Shown here: positions 49,567 through 57,191 of the stretch, one piece after another | Layout: the number at the start of each line of letters is the position of its first letter | Numbering within the stretch: position 1 is the stretch's first letter | Origin: an uncultured Lachnospiraceae bacterium | GTDB lineage: Bacteria; Bacillota; Clostridia; Lachnospirales; Lachnospiraceae | Assembly (NCBI GenBank): GCA_949132985.1 | Contig: CASCGD010000008.1 | Span: 1 to 57,191, forward strand | Length of the DNA stretch: 57,191 nucleotides | Direction of reading: 5' to 3' | Notes under the pieces: model-generated | What the model saw: the letters and a program-made list of their open reading frames with translations, nothing else | The model's database searches: none | What the model was told of the DNA's origin: nothing | Made by a program: the position numbers and the translations under genes

Positions 49567-51711
49567 TTAAATACCCTTCATCGTCAATGCAATACGCTTC
49601 TTCTCAAGATCCACGGAAAGCACCTTAACCTCCACTACGTCCCCGACAGAAAGCGCCTCCAGAGGATGTCTGATAAACCGATCGCAGATCTGCGAAATAT
49701 GAACCAGGCCATCCTGGTGGACACCAATATCCACAAACGCACCGAAATCGATGACATTTCTCACGGTACCCTTTAACACCATACCGGGGGTCAGGTCCTT
49801 CATTTCCAGAACATCGCTGCGCAAAATCGGGCGCGGCATGTCCTCCCTGGGATCCCTGCCCGGCTTTTCCAGTTCGGACAAAATATCCTGAAGCGTCAGC
49901 TCACCGATGCCAAGCTCCCCGGCAAGCGACTTTTTGTTTTTGACCTTTTTCGTGATTCCCTTCAGCTCGCCCGGCTTCCACGCGCCCTGTTCATAGCCCA
50001 GCCGCTCCAGAAGCTGCGCGGTGGCCCCGTAGCTCTCGGGATGCACGCTGGTGGCGTCCAGAGGATTTTTCCCGCCGGAAATCCGAAGAAATCCCGCGCA
50101 CTGCTCGTAAGCCTTCGGACCCAGCTTCGGCACCTTCAAAAGCTCGTTCCGGCTCATAAAACGTCCATTTGCCTCCCGATAGGCGACGATGTTTTTTGCC
50201 ACCGTCTTACTGATGCCGGATATGTATTCCAGAAGGGATGCACTGGCGGTATTTAAGTCCACACCCACGCGGTTCACACAGTCCTCCACCACGCCGCCCA
50301 GCGCCTCCCCCAGCTTTTTCTGGTTCATGTCGTGCTGATACTGGCCCACGCCAATCGCCTTCGGGTCGATCTTTACAAGCTCCGCCAGCGGATCCTGCAG
50401 ACGCCTTGCGATGGAAGCCGCACTGCGCTGCCCCACGTCAAAGTTCGGAAACTCCTCTGTCGCAAGCTTGCTGGCAGAATAGACAGACGCCCCCGCCTCG
50501 TTCACGATCACATACTGCACCGGCTTTTTCAGCTCTTTTAAAAGCTCCACGATGATTGTCTCCGATTCCCTGGACGCCGTTCCGTTTCCGACGGATATCA
50601 GGGAAACATCGTATTTGTCGATAAGCTGCTTTAAAATCTTTTTCGACTCCTCCACCTTGTTCTGGGGTGCGGTGGGATAGATGACCTTCGTGTCCAGCAC
50701 CTTTCCGGTGGCATCCACAATGGCGAGCTTGCATCCGGTACGGAACGCCGGGTCCCAGCCCAGCACCACCTTCCCCGCAATGGGAGGCTGCATGAGAAGC
50801 TGCCCTAAATTTTTGCCAAACACGCCGATGGCGCCGTCCTGCGCCTTCTCCGTCAGCTCCCCACGCACCTCGCGCTCGATGGCGGGAGCAATCAGACGCT
50901 CGTAGCTGTCCGCGATCACATCCTTAAGCACCGGGGCGGTGTTTTGGTTGTCCCTGGTGATAACCTGCTTTTCCAGATAACGCAGGACATCCTCCTGCGG
51001 CGCCTCCACCTTCACGGACAGCACCTTCTGCGCTTCGCCGCGGTTGAGTGCCAGCACCCGGTGTCCCGCCAGCTTGCTTATCGGCTCCGAAAAATCATAG
51101 TACATCTCAAAGACAGATTTTTCCCCGGGATTTTTCGCCTCGGAGCGCACCGATCCCTTTTTCTCAGTCATTTCCCGAATACGGATACGGTAGTCCGCCT
51201 CGTCGGAGATGGACTCCGCAACGATATCCATAGCGCCCATGAGTGCATCCTGTGCACTTGCCACTTCTTTTTCTTCATTGATAAAGGCCCTTGCCTCCTC
51301 AAGCATCGGCTTTTTTGTCATCTGCAGCAACAGAATATTGGCAAGGGGCTCCAGTCCCTTTTCCTTCGCCACCGTCGCCCGCGTGCGCCGCTTCGGACGG
51401 TACGGACGGTACAAATCCTCCACCACAACCAACGTCTGTGCCGCCAGAATCTGTTCCTTCAGCTCCTCGGTCAGCTTCCCCTGCTCCTCAATGGTGGAGA
51501 GCACCTGCTCCTTTTTTTCTTCCAGATTGCGCAGATACGCCAGACGCTCCGAGAGATTTCTAAGCTGTTCGTCGCTTAACGCCCCAGTCGCTTCCTTTCG
51601 GTACCTGGCGATGAAAGGAATCGTGTTTCCCTCATCGATCAGCTTTACCGCTGCCTCCACCTGATTTATCCGCACGCCAAGCTCGGCGGCAATTTCTGTA
51701 ATAATATTCAT
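49567..51711 (-). CDS. tex: Tex-family RNA-binding transcription accessory protein
   Basis: The 714-residue length and layout are typical of Tex: helical N-terminal region (AELGVRINQVEAAVKL, IPFIARYRKEATGALSDEQL), YqgF/RNase H-like core (LGWDPAFRTGCKLAIVD, VGNGTASRES), HhH motifs (NTASASLLEYISGISKTVA) and a C-terminal S1 domain (about 640-714; GTVRNVIDFGAFVDIGVHQD). Tex binds RNA and affects transcription; its precise bacterial role is not settled. The ATG follows GGAAGG. Confidence 0.95.
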   Translation of the reverse strand: MNIITEIAAELGVRINQVEAAVKLIDEGNTIPFIARYRKEATGALSDEQLRNLSERLAYLRNLEEKKEQVLSTIEEQGKLTEELKEQILAAQTLVVVEDLYRPYRPKRRTRATVAKEKGLEPLANILLLQMTKKPMLEEARAFINEEKEVASAQDALMGAMDIVAESISDEADYRIRIREMTEKKGSVRSEAKNPGEKSVFEMYYDFSEPISKLAGHRVLALNRGEAQKVLSVKVEAPQEDVLRYLEKQVITRDNQNTAPVLKDVIADSYERLIAPAIEREVRGELTEKAQDGAIGVFGKNLGQLLMQPPIAGKVVLGWDPAFRTGCKLAIVDATGKVLDTKVIYPTAPQNKVEESKKILKQLIDKYDVSLISVGNGTASRESETIIVELLKELKKPVQYVIVNEAGASVYSASKLATEEFPNFDVGQRSAASIARRLQDPLAELVKIDPKAIGVGQYQHDMNQKKLGEALGGVVEDCVNRVGVDLNTASASLLEYISGISKTVAKNIVAYREANGRFMSRNELLKVPKLGPKAYEQCAGFLRISGGKNPLDATSVHPESYGATAQLLERLGYEQGAWKPGELKGITKKVKNKKSLAGELGIGELTLQDILSELEKPGRDPREDMPRPILRSDVLEMKDLTPGMVLKGTVRNVIDFGAFVDIGVHQDGLVHISQICDRFIRHPLEALSVGDVVEVKVLSVDLEKKRIALTMKGI

Positions 51712-51757
51712 AAAACCATTCCTTCCGGCTCTTTTCTTTGCGTTTTCAGCCGTTTAC

Positions 51758-51940
51758 TTATTCTTTTATTTTATCAATGTCCGTAAGGTTAATGCCGAAT
51801 GTATTCAAAATAACCTTTAATTCCGTGTACCGGTCTTTCATCAGCATATACGCGTCAGAGCCCTTTTCTGACGCAAGCATATAGGTCTGCAGTCTGGAAA
51901 ACTCTTCAATGTTTTTCTGAATCATTTCTTTTTCAGTCAT
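51758..51940 (-). CDS. Conserved 60-residue protein of unknown function (paralogue 2)
   Basis: The protein is the same length as the one at 12705-12887 and about 60 percent identical by eye: IEEFSRLQTYMLASEKGSDA, YMLMKDRYTELKVIL and GINLTDIDKIKE. Its leader GAAAGCAGGTGATCGT matches that of the paralogue at 15 of 16 positions. The family is not recognised; a helical hairpin is likely. It has a probable promoter at 52082-52111 and is followed by tex 46 nt later, so it may be co-transcribed with tex, unlike its paralogue. Confidence 0.8.
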   Translation of the reverse strand: MTEKEMIQKNIEEFSRLQTYMLASEKGSDAYMLMKDRYTELKVILNTFGINLTDIDKIKE

Positions 51941-51972
51941 ACGATCACCTGCTTTCTAATCATTTTTCTTTA

Positions 51973-52072
51973 TTCCCGCTGGCAATGAGGACAACAGCCA
52001 TGTTTACATGGATATTTGACGAATGCCGCGAGGGTCACATATCCCCCCGCTTGCAGCAGGATATGTGATTTG
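51973..52072 (-). repeat. Dispersed repeat family B, copy 2
   Basis: The minus strand repeats the core at 18637-18706 (GACCCTCGCGGCATTCGTCA, then AATATCCATGTAAACATGG and GCGGGAA). It forms the 5' leader of the 60-residue gene. An extra inverted pair, CACATATCC / GGATATGTG, brackets a CTGCTGCAAG loop at 52037-52069. Confidence 0.7.
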
Positions 52073-52081
52073 CTCATAGTA

Positions 52082-52111
52082 ACTATAGCACAACCGCCGT
52101 ATATATGTCTA
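52082..52111 (-). promoter_or_regulatory. Promoter of the second 60-residue gene
   Basis: On the minus strand TAGACA (52111-52106), an 18-nt spacer and TATAGT (52087-52082). Each hexamer has one mismatch to consensus. The leader would run through repeat family B. Confidence 0.6.
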
Positions 52112-52149
52112 CGCGGCAAAAATAAAAAAGCCGAAGCGATTCCCATGAT

Positions 52150-52178
52150 TTGCATTTTCGGAACGGATGTGCTAAAAT
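52150..52178 (+). promoter_or_regulatory. Promoter of membrane protein gene 52269
   Basis: TTGCAT (52150-52155), a 17-nt spacer and TAAAAT (52173-52178). The sequence around it is nearly the same as at 55004-55032, upstream of another membrane-protein gene. Confidence 0.7.
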
Positions 52179-52268
52179 TTTCATGATTGTTCCGAGATGC
52201 GGATGCCCATGCGGTTTTCGGGCCCGGCTTCGAACAGTTGCCGATCAATTTTCAAGGAGGGTTCCCCG

Positions 52269-52652
52269 ATGGATTTCCATTCGGATGATTATAATTTTAA
52301 CAGTTCCGGCCAGCCGCAGATACAGCCCCGGGATGCGATGATAACCGTTGCGGTCATACTATCCGCGATTGCGGTGGCAGCTTCCTGCTGCGTATACGCC
52401 TCACTGACATGCGGCGCGCTCGCCATAATACTGGCGCTGCTCTCCCGCGGACAGCAAAAAAAGCTCTCCTCACAGGGCAGACTCGCGGTCATTATTTCCG
52501 TGGTAGCAATCATTGTCAGTATCCTTGTGACTGTTTCCATGTTTGTATCGGTCGTACATCAATACGGAAGCCTGGAAAATTTCATAAAGGAATATTCCGC
52601 ACTCATGGAAACCATGACCGGAACGCCGCTGTTTCCCGAGGGAAGCATGTAG
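52269..52652 (+). CDS. Small two-helix membrane protein of unknown function
   Basis: The 127-residue protein has a polar N-terminus (MDFHSDDYNFNSSGQPQIQP) and two hydrophobic segments (about 26-60 and about 71-97) separated by SRGQQKKLSSQGR, resembling DUF4190-like proteins. A short C-terminal tail reads YGSLENFIKEYSALMETMTG. The start at 52269 has AAGGAGGG 7 nt upstream. Its last ten codons form the first copy of a tandem repeat that continues past the stop codon. The function is unknown. Confidence 0.75.
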   Translation: MDFHSDDYNFNSSGQPQIQPRDAMITVAVILSAIAVAASCCVYASLTCGALAIILALLSRGQQKKLSSQGRLAVIISVVAIIVSILVTVSMFVSVVHQYGSLENFIKEYSALMETMTGTPLFPEGSM

Positions 52653-52770
52653 TCTGGACACCGTTGTTTTCCGGGGACAGTATGTAGCCGGAACGGAAGC
52701 ACCGCTGTTTTCCGGGGACAGTATGTAACCGGAACGGAAGCACCGCTGTTTCCCGGGGACAGTATGTGCC
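52626..52770. repeat. 41-bp tandem repeat starting inside a CDS end
   Basis: CCGCTGTTTCCCGAGGGAAG begins at 52626. Related units begin at 52661, 52702 and 52743 (CCG-TGTTTTCCGGGGACAG, TATGTA, CCGGAACGGAAGCA), spaced 35, 41 and 41 bp. The first unit encodes the C-terminus of the preceding protein. The remaining 52771-52819 has no feature. Confidence 0.8.
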
Positions 52771-52819
52771 CGAAAATCCGCTGGCATAACGCAGCGCCGG
52801 CAAATATAAATCAACCGGT

Positions 52820-53260
52820 TCACGGAATCTTCCGAAGCAGATCCACACCGAACAGCAAAAGCGCCCCGTCCTTTACTGCCACGTTGACGGCCAAAATGAC
52901 AAGCGCCGCCCACAGCCACGCGGGATGATAACGCATGCCCACCAAAATCCGGTGCCTGCTGAGCACTTCGATCGTGTGGCTGACCATAAACCAGAGATAG
53001 ACCGCAGCCCCGTAAATGACCAGCGGGTGATAGCAAAAGGACCGGAATAACTGCAGATGCAAAAGCGCATAGACCGCCCGCGTGCCGCCGCAGCCGGGAC
53101 AATAATACCCTGTAAGCGCGCGCAGCAGGCACGGTATACCAAAAAACGGCACATGCGCGCACAGATAGCGGTACAGGAGCAATGCGGGAACCACCGCAAA
53201 GGGCAGACACAGACCCACTTTATACAGTTGTTCTTCCAGCGTTGTTTGATTCTTTTTCAT
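52820..53260 (-). CDS. DUF2752 membrane protein
   Basis: The 146-residue protein has the DUF2752 hallmark LTGYYCPGCGGTRAVYALLH, with two conserved Cys, between hydrophobic segments (about 17-33, 78-95 and 110-128). The function of the family is unknown. The only plausible ATG (53260) has no ribosome-binding site and lies 7 nt after a consensus -10, so the message may be leaderless. It diverges from the CAP-domain gene. Confidence 0.82.
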   Translation of the reverse strand: MKKNQTTLEEQLYKVGLCLPFAVVPALLLYRYLCAHVPFFGIPCLLRALTGYYCPGCGGTRAVYALLHLQLFRSFCYHPLVIYGAAVYLWFMVSHTIEVLSRHRILVGMRYHPAWLWAALVILAVNVAVKDGALLLFGVDLLRKIP

Positions 53261-53267
53261 GATAGAG

Positions 53268-53296
53268 ATTATAGTCTTTCAGACGGTCTTTGTCAA
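53268..53296 (-). promoter_or_regulatory. Consensus promoter abutting the DUF2752 start codon
   Basis: On the minus strand TTGACA (53296-53291), a 17-nt spacer and TATAAT (53273-53268) are exact consensus hexamers. Seven bases (CTCTATC) separate the -10 from the ATG, which places the expected transcription start at the ATG itself. Confidence 0.85.
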
Positions 53297-53346
53297 AAAA
53301 GGATGCTACATAAATTTATACAACACAAAGAAAGGAGTAAAAACAA

Positions 53347-54774
53347 ATGAAACTATCAACAACAAAGAAATGGCTGGCAAAGCTTTTGATCCTCGCCATG
53401 CTCGTTTCCGTCTGCAGCACTGCCAATTTTAATATCACCGCAAGCGCGGCAGACACCCAGGATTTTCAGATCACAGGAACCTATGGACAAACCGAGGCAC
53501 GCACCATGCTTGCCATGATCAATGACTTCCGCACCGGAAAGGATGCATGGCAGTGGGATGAAGCCGACAACGAAAAGGTACAGGTAAACGGCCAGCGGCT
53601 CGACTACGACTACAACCTGGAAAAAATCGCCATGCAGCGCGCAATGGAATTGGTGGTCGCTTTTTCGCACACCAGCCCGAACGGCGAAAACGTCCTGGAA
53701 GCCCACAAAAACGAATATCAGGCATCCAGCGAGAACATTGCCATCGGCAATAACCTGACTGCGGCAAAGGCTTTTGCGCAGCTACAGGAGACAAATGAGA
53801 AATATGCCGGCCAGGGGCATCGCAGAAATATGCTTTCCGACAAATTCCACGCCGTCGGAATCGGTCATGTCACCTACAAGGGCTGGCATTACTGGGTACA
53901 GGTATTCGGCGACCGCGTTGTGACGGCGGCGGCTACTCCTGCCAACGACGCAGAAACTGCTGTGGTAGTTCCCGTCAGCACCGCTAATATCACAGCGCAA
54001 ACCTGCACGCCCAGCGTGGACCGCTACCAGATTACCGTCGGGAACACAGCGGTGCTTCCGACCCTTTCCTTTGAGCTGCGCACAAAGGATACCTGGACGG
54101 CGGCTCCGTCCGCACAGGCGACAACGAAGGATACTCCCGCATGGCAGATTAAGGATACTGCCATCGCCACGATTTCCGGCACGAACATCCTCGCTGTCTC
54201 ACCGGGTGCAACCAGCCTCACCACAAGTGTAAACGGCCAGTCGATCGAGATTCCGATTACGGTAACAGCACTTGATCAGAAAAAAGAGGATCTCAAATCA
54301 GCTTCAATCACCCTCTCCCCGAAGAGCTACACGTACAACGGGAAGGCAAAAACTCCGGCTGTCATCGTTTCCTATAACGGAAAAACACTGACAGAGGGAA
54401 CCGATTACACGACCGCTTTCTCCGGCAACACAAACGCCGGAACCGCAACCGTCACGATTACCGGAGCCGGCAATTACACCGGGACCGCATCTGCGACCTT
54501 CACAATCAAAAAAGCGACAAACAAAATTACCCTTAAGAAGAGCACATATACGCTGAAATATTCTGCAAAGAAGGCTCAAACCATCACCTTAAAGCCGAAG
54601 GCAAAAGCCGGGAAGCTCACCTACTCCTCCAACAACAAGAAGGTCAAGGTGACCAAAAACGGCAAGGTGACCATCGCGAAGAAGTTCAGCGGCAAGGCAA
54701 TCATCACCATCAAGGCAACCGACAAGAATTACAAGACGGCAACGAAGAAGGTTGTCATCAACGTAAAAAAATAA
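53347..54774 (+). CDS. Secreted CAP-domain protein with Ig-like repeats
   Basis: The 475-residue protein has a signal peptide (cleavage likely after ITASA, residue 34). The CAP/SCP domain (about 45-195) contains RTMLAMINDFRTG, FSHTSPNGEN (His108), SENIAIG (Glu129), GQGHRRNML (His158) and VGIGHVTYKGWHYWVQVFG. A BIG2-like domain (about 215-315; WQIKDTAIATISGTNILAVS) follows. Next is an MBG-type repeat (about 320-388; YTYNGKAKTPAVIVSYNGK), then a very Lys-rich BIG-like tail. No LPXTG is present; the basic tail may bind the envelope, which is inferred. AAAGGAG precedes the ATG. Confidence 0.9.
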   Translation: MKLSTTKKWLAKLLILAMLVSVCSTANFNITASAADTQDFQITGTYGQTEARTMLAMINDFRTGKDAWQWDEADNEKVQVNGQRLDYDYNLEKIAMQRAMELVVAFSHTSPNGENVLEAHKNEYQASSENIAIGNNLTAAKAFAQLQETNEKYAGQGHRRNMLSDKFHAVGIGHVTYKGWHYWVQVFGDRVVTAAATPANDAETAVVVPVSTANITAQTCTPSVDRYQITVGNTAVLPTLSFELRTKDTWTAAPSAQATTKDTPAWQIKDTAIATISGTNILAVSPGATSLTTSVNGQSIEIPITVTALDQKKEDLKSASITLSPKSYTYNGKAKTPAVIVSYNGKTLTEGTDYTTAFSGNTNAGTATVTITGAGNYTGTASATFTIKKATNKITLKKSTYTLKYSAKKAQTITLKPKAKAGKLTYSSNNKKVKVTKNGKVTIAKKFSGKAIITIKATDKNYKTATKKVVINVKK

Positions 54775-54816
54775 AGAAACGAAAGCGGCCATAAAGCCAC
54801 AAGCTGCAGTGCTGCT

Positions 54817-54857
54817 AAAAACCGGGCAGAGGCTATAAGTCCCTGCCCGGTTTTTTC
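54817..54857 (+). terminator. Terminator after the first CAP-domain gene
   Basis: AAAACCGGGCAGAGG pairs with CCCTGCCCGGTTTT around an 8-nt loop, followed by further T residues. It lies 43 nt past the stop codon. Confidence 0.9.
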
Positions 54858-55003
54858 TAGTACAGCGTTCAAAGGAGACTGTCAGGTTCAAAAACCGCCC
54901 CTCACTCCTGAATCATATTCTCACGGAACGCGCAGCCCGCGCGTTCCTGAGGCGTGAAAAGTAACGTCCTATCGAACTGCAGCGCCGCTAAGCAGCGGGA
55001 AAT
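54858..55003. other. Non-coding stretch before the DUF975 gene
   Basis: It contains a strong inverted repeat (GGAACGCGC / GCGCGTTCC, 54935-54954) and a partial relative of repeat family B (ACTGCAGCGCCGCTAAGCAG, 54977-54996). No coding sequence was seen. Confidence 0.5.
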
Positions 55004-55032
55004 TTGCATTTTCGTTCCGAGTATGGTAAAAT
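55004..55032 (+). promoter_or_regulatory. Promoter of the DUF975 gene
   Basis: TTGCAT (55004-55009), a 17-nt spacer and TAAAAT (55027-55032). The surrounding ATTTGCATTTTCG and TAAAATTT are shared with the promoter at 52150-52178. Confidence 0.7.
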
Positions 55033-55065
55033 TTCTCTATTCTATTTTTGAAGGAGATATTATTT

Positions 55066-55839
55066 ATGGATCGTTCCAACGGGATGCTAAAGGGTATGGC
55101 AAGGCAGATGCTGCTCGGCCGCTATCATGTGCCGATGACTGCCATAATCCTGGCAACGCTCATTCCCTCTGTCATATTACTGCCCTTCGACTATCTGTGC
55201 AGTGACAGAGATAAATTTGCAATGCAGGCGGTACTCTATTATCTCGCCTATTTTATTATCACGCTCATCGGCCTGACCCTGGAGAGCGGTGTAAAGCGCA
55301 TTCATCTGATGATTGCCCGGGGTCAATCCGTCAGGGCCTCCGATATGTTCTGGGTGTTTCAAAACCGGCCCGACCGGCTTTTCATTGGAGGCTTTGTATT
55401 TACGCTTATCTCATGGATTCCCCGTATCCCGGCATTTATCCTTGCGCTGAATCCCCCGGAAGAACTTTCAGGGCTGCAGGCATGGGCTTTTATTCAGCTG
55501 ACATCATCTGTCGGACAGATTGTGGCGTTTCTGATCACCCTGCCCTTCTATTTCATTTTCTGGCTTTATGTGGATGACCCGCAGATGGAAGCAATGGCGG
55601 CCTTCCGCTCAAGCATGTCGCTGATGCGCGGCGCAAAATGGCGGCTCTGCATGATGGAACTTGGATTTTTGGGCTGGGTGCTCTTAGGTGCTCTCTCATT
55701 TGGCATCGGGTTCCTGTGGATTTTACCCTATATGAATCAGTCGCTCACGAACTTTTATATGGAGCAGACGCATGCATTTGACGTCACGGTAGAATTCAGC
55801 GGAGGGGCCGAATTCCGTAACAGCGAATCCGCAGGCTGA
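55066..55839 (+). CDS. DUF975 family membrane protein
   Basis: The 257-residue protein has about five or six hydrophobic helices. It begins with the basic MDRSNGMLKGMARQMLLGRY typical of DUF975. Later family features are ARGQSVRASDMFWVF, FWLYVDDPQMEAMAAFRSSM and KWRLCMMELGFLGWVLLG. The family function is unknown. The start at 55066 has AAGGAGA 8 nt upstream; the ATG at 55048 overlaps that site. The second CAP gene follows 64 nt later with its own AAAGGAG. Confidence 0.85.
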   Translation: MDRSNGMLKGMARQMLLGRYHVPMTAIILATLIPSVILLPFDYLCSDRDKFAMQAVLYYLAYFIITLIGLTLESGVKRIHLMIARGQSVRASDMFWVFQNRPDRLFIGGFVFTLISWIPRIPAFILALNPPEELSGLQAWAFIQLTSSVGQIVAFLITLPFYFIFWLYVDDPQMEAMAAFRSSMSLMRGAKWRLCMMELGFLGWVLLGALSFGIGFLWILPYMNQSLTNFYMEQTHAFDVTVEFSGGAEFRNSESAG

Positions 55840-55903
55840 ACTCTGCAGGATAACCGGATAGAGCCACGTATTTTATGCATCAAAAAGAAAGGAGCACAAG
55901 CAA

Positions 55904-57191
55904 ATGAAGCAGCAGACAAAAAAGAAATGGCTGGCGAAGCTTTTGATCTTCGCCATGCTCATTTCCACCTGCATCGTGGGCGATTTAAATATCACCGCAA
56001 ATGCAGCAGACATCGAGACTTACCAGTACTCCGGGAGCTACGGTCAGACCGAGGCGCGCAGCATGCTCGCCATGATCAACGATTTCCGCACCGGCAGCGA
56101 CACCTGGTACTGGAATCCGGACAACACAACAAAGACACAGTTACCCGACCTCACACCTCTGGTATACGATTACAACCTGGAGAAAATCGCAATGCAGCGT
56201 GCGGCGGAGATCGTTGCTTCCTTCGAACATACCCGGCCGAACGGTGAAAGCTGTTGGTCGCTCAAGGAAGGGACAACCGGTTCGTCCGCTGAAAACATTG
56301 CCATCGGCCAGAGAACCGCGGCCTCAGCGTTTACAACATGGCTGGAAGCAGACGAACCCTACAGCGGCCAGGGACACCGGAGAAATATGCTCGGCAGCTA
56401 CGGAGCCGTCGGTATTGGGCATTTCTACTATAACAACCGCCACTACTGGGTACAGGAGTTTGGTTTCTTCTCAGGCGCACCCGAGACGCCCGCAAACGAT
56501 TCCCCGACTACGGTGGACGTTTCCATCCGCAGCGACTGGATTCTTGAGCGGGCCTATACGCCCAGCATAAAGAGCTATCAGCTGAATACGGGAGAATCTG
56601 CAGCGCTTCCCACCGTTACGCTGGAACTGCGCGTTGAGGACTGCTGGCCCAATATCATGATGCCGACCTCAACTGCGCAGACGCCCGTCTGGGAGATCAG
56701 AGATCCCTCTGTCGCCGCTATTTCCGGCACAAACATTGTCGCTGTGGCGCCGGGGACGACCACTCTGGTCGGTACGGTCAGCGGGAATACCGTTGAGATC
56801 CCGATTACGGTCACCCAGAAAACGGAGAATCTCTCAAAGGCTGTCATCACCTTATCCGCCTCCACCTTCACCTACGACGGAAAGGCCAAGACACCCGACG
56901 TTACCGTCACGCTGAACGGCACGAAGCTCACAAAGGGCACCGACTATAAGGTCACTTATTCCAACAACACCAATATCGGTACCGCTAAGGTTACCGTCAC
57001 CGGTACCGGAAAATACACCGGCACGGCCTCCGCGACCTTTACCATCAAAAAAGATGCCCTGGATCTCTCAAAGGCTGTCATCACCTTGTCCGCCTCCACC
57101 TTCACCTACGACGGAAAGGCCAAGACACCCGACGTCACCGTCACGCTGAACGGCACGAAGCTCACAAAGGGCACCGACTATAAGGTCACTT
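55904..57191 (+). CDS. Secreted CAP-domain protein with MBG-type repeats (partial, cut by window end)
   Basis: The reading frame is open from the ATG at 55904 to the window edge (429 codons seen). It is a paralogue of the protein at 53347: KKWLAKLLIFAMLISTC signal peptide (cleavage likely after NAA), then CAP motifs GQTEARSMLAMINDFRTG, FEHTRPNGES, SAENIAIG, GQGHRRNML and HYWVQEFG. A BIG2-like domain (EIRDPSVAAISGTNIVAV) follows. Then come at least two MBG-type repeats (FTYDGKAKTPDVTVTLNGTK), almost identical in DNA. The C-terminus and any anchor lie outside the window. AAAGGAG precedes the ATG. Confidence 0.9.
   Translation, partial: MKQQTKKKWLAKLLIFAMLISTCIVGDLNITANAADIETYQYSGSYGQTEARSMLAMINDFRTGSDTWYWNPDNTTKTQLPDLTPLVYDYNLEKIAMQRAAEIVASFEHTRPNGESCWSLKEGTTGSSAENIAIGQRTAASAFTTWLEADEPYSGQGHRRNMLGSYGAVGIGHFYYNNRHYWVQEFGFFSGAPETPANDSPTTVDVSIRSDWILERAYTPSIKSYQLNTGESAALPTVTLELRVEDCWPNIMMPTSTAQTPVWEIRDPSVAAISGTNIVAVAPGTTTLVGTVSGNTVEIPITVTQKTENLSKAVITLSASTFTYDGKAKTPDVTVTLNGTKLTKGTDYKVTYSNNTNIGTAKVTVTGTGKYTGTASATFTIKKDALDLSKAVITLSASTFTYDGKAKTPDVTVTLNGTKLTKGTDYKVT
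56831..57191 (+). repeat. Near-identical 234-bp tandem coding repeats
   Basis: The 127 bp from 57065 to the window end match 56831-56957 with only two changes seen (CTTATCC/CTTGTCC and GTTACC/GTCACC). The period is 234 bp, or 78 codons. The array continues beyond the window. Confidence 0.85.

Noticed and set aside
52626..52770. Short regularly spaced repeats as a CRISPR array
   Set aside because: Units are contiguous with no unique spacers, and no cas genes are present.

Overview
The window looks like a chromosomal stretch from a low-oxygen Firmicute of the Clostridia, most likely a gut Lachnospiraceae (Clostridium cluster XIVa) species. This is inference from gene content: a butyrate-type acyl-CoA operon with an EtfAB pair, a Ser46-less HPr, a Spo0A-like regulator, HrcA/CIRCE control of clpB, an FMN riboswitch with an ECF riboflavin transporter, and the t6A gene set. 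Bacillota-type sigma-A promoters and AGGAGG ribosome-binding sites occur throughout. No rRNA, tRNA, CRISPR, phage or transposase gene was seen. Most genes are housekeeping or metabolic.

Layout. 1-140 holds two tandem copies of a short repeat. 317-2085 carries HPr, pyrophosphatase and a probably frameshifted nagB. 2571-7977 is the butyrate operon thl-hbd-bcd-etfB-etfA (minus strand, strong promoter at 8056-8084, terminator at 2331-2377); no crotonase gene is present. 8105-12449 has a coiled-coil/SleB cell-wall hydrolase, a degenerate HD-GYP protein, a deoxyinosine glycosylase and mnmA. 12705-16220 has a 60-residue unknown protein and an unaccompanied carB. 16400-21397 has an Mrp/ApbC ATPase, an aldo/keto reductase, and a translationally coupled rarA-aminotransferase pair.

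21755-23886 is a FIST sensor followed by a soluble chemoreceptor-like protein. 23915-29533 holds a polysaccharide deacetylase, CIRCE-controlled clpB, a Spo0A-like response regulator and a DUF11 repeat protein. 29673-36394 has an alanine/cation symporter, a PH-domain protein, an M18 aminopeptidase, a domain-permuted GH3 glycosidase and a TtcA-like PP-loop protein. 36747-38621 is an FMN-riboswitch operon: ribU coupled by a 4-nt overlap to a creatininase-family amidohydrolase. 38793-43243 has two tandem hybrid histidine kinases.

43235-48999 is the t6A/translation cluster tsaE-tsaB-rimI-(zinc protein)-rnz-(membrane-anchored unknown)-tsaD-ispD. 49026-51940 has a YcxB-like protein, Tex and the second 60-residue paralogue. 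52269-57191 is a surface/membrane region with small membrane proteins and two CAP-domain secreted proteins, the second cut by the window end.

The most intriguing items are the FMN-controlled creatininase-like enzyme, the 60-residue paralogue pair with a conserved leader, the FIST/chemoreceptor pair, the Spo0A paralogue, a putatively leaderless DUF2752 gene, and several families of short intergenic repeats, one of which carries the ribosome-binding site of the next gene.
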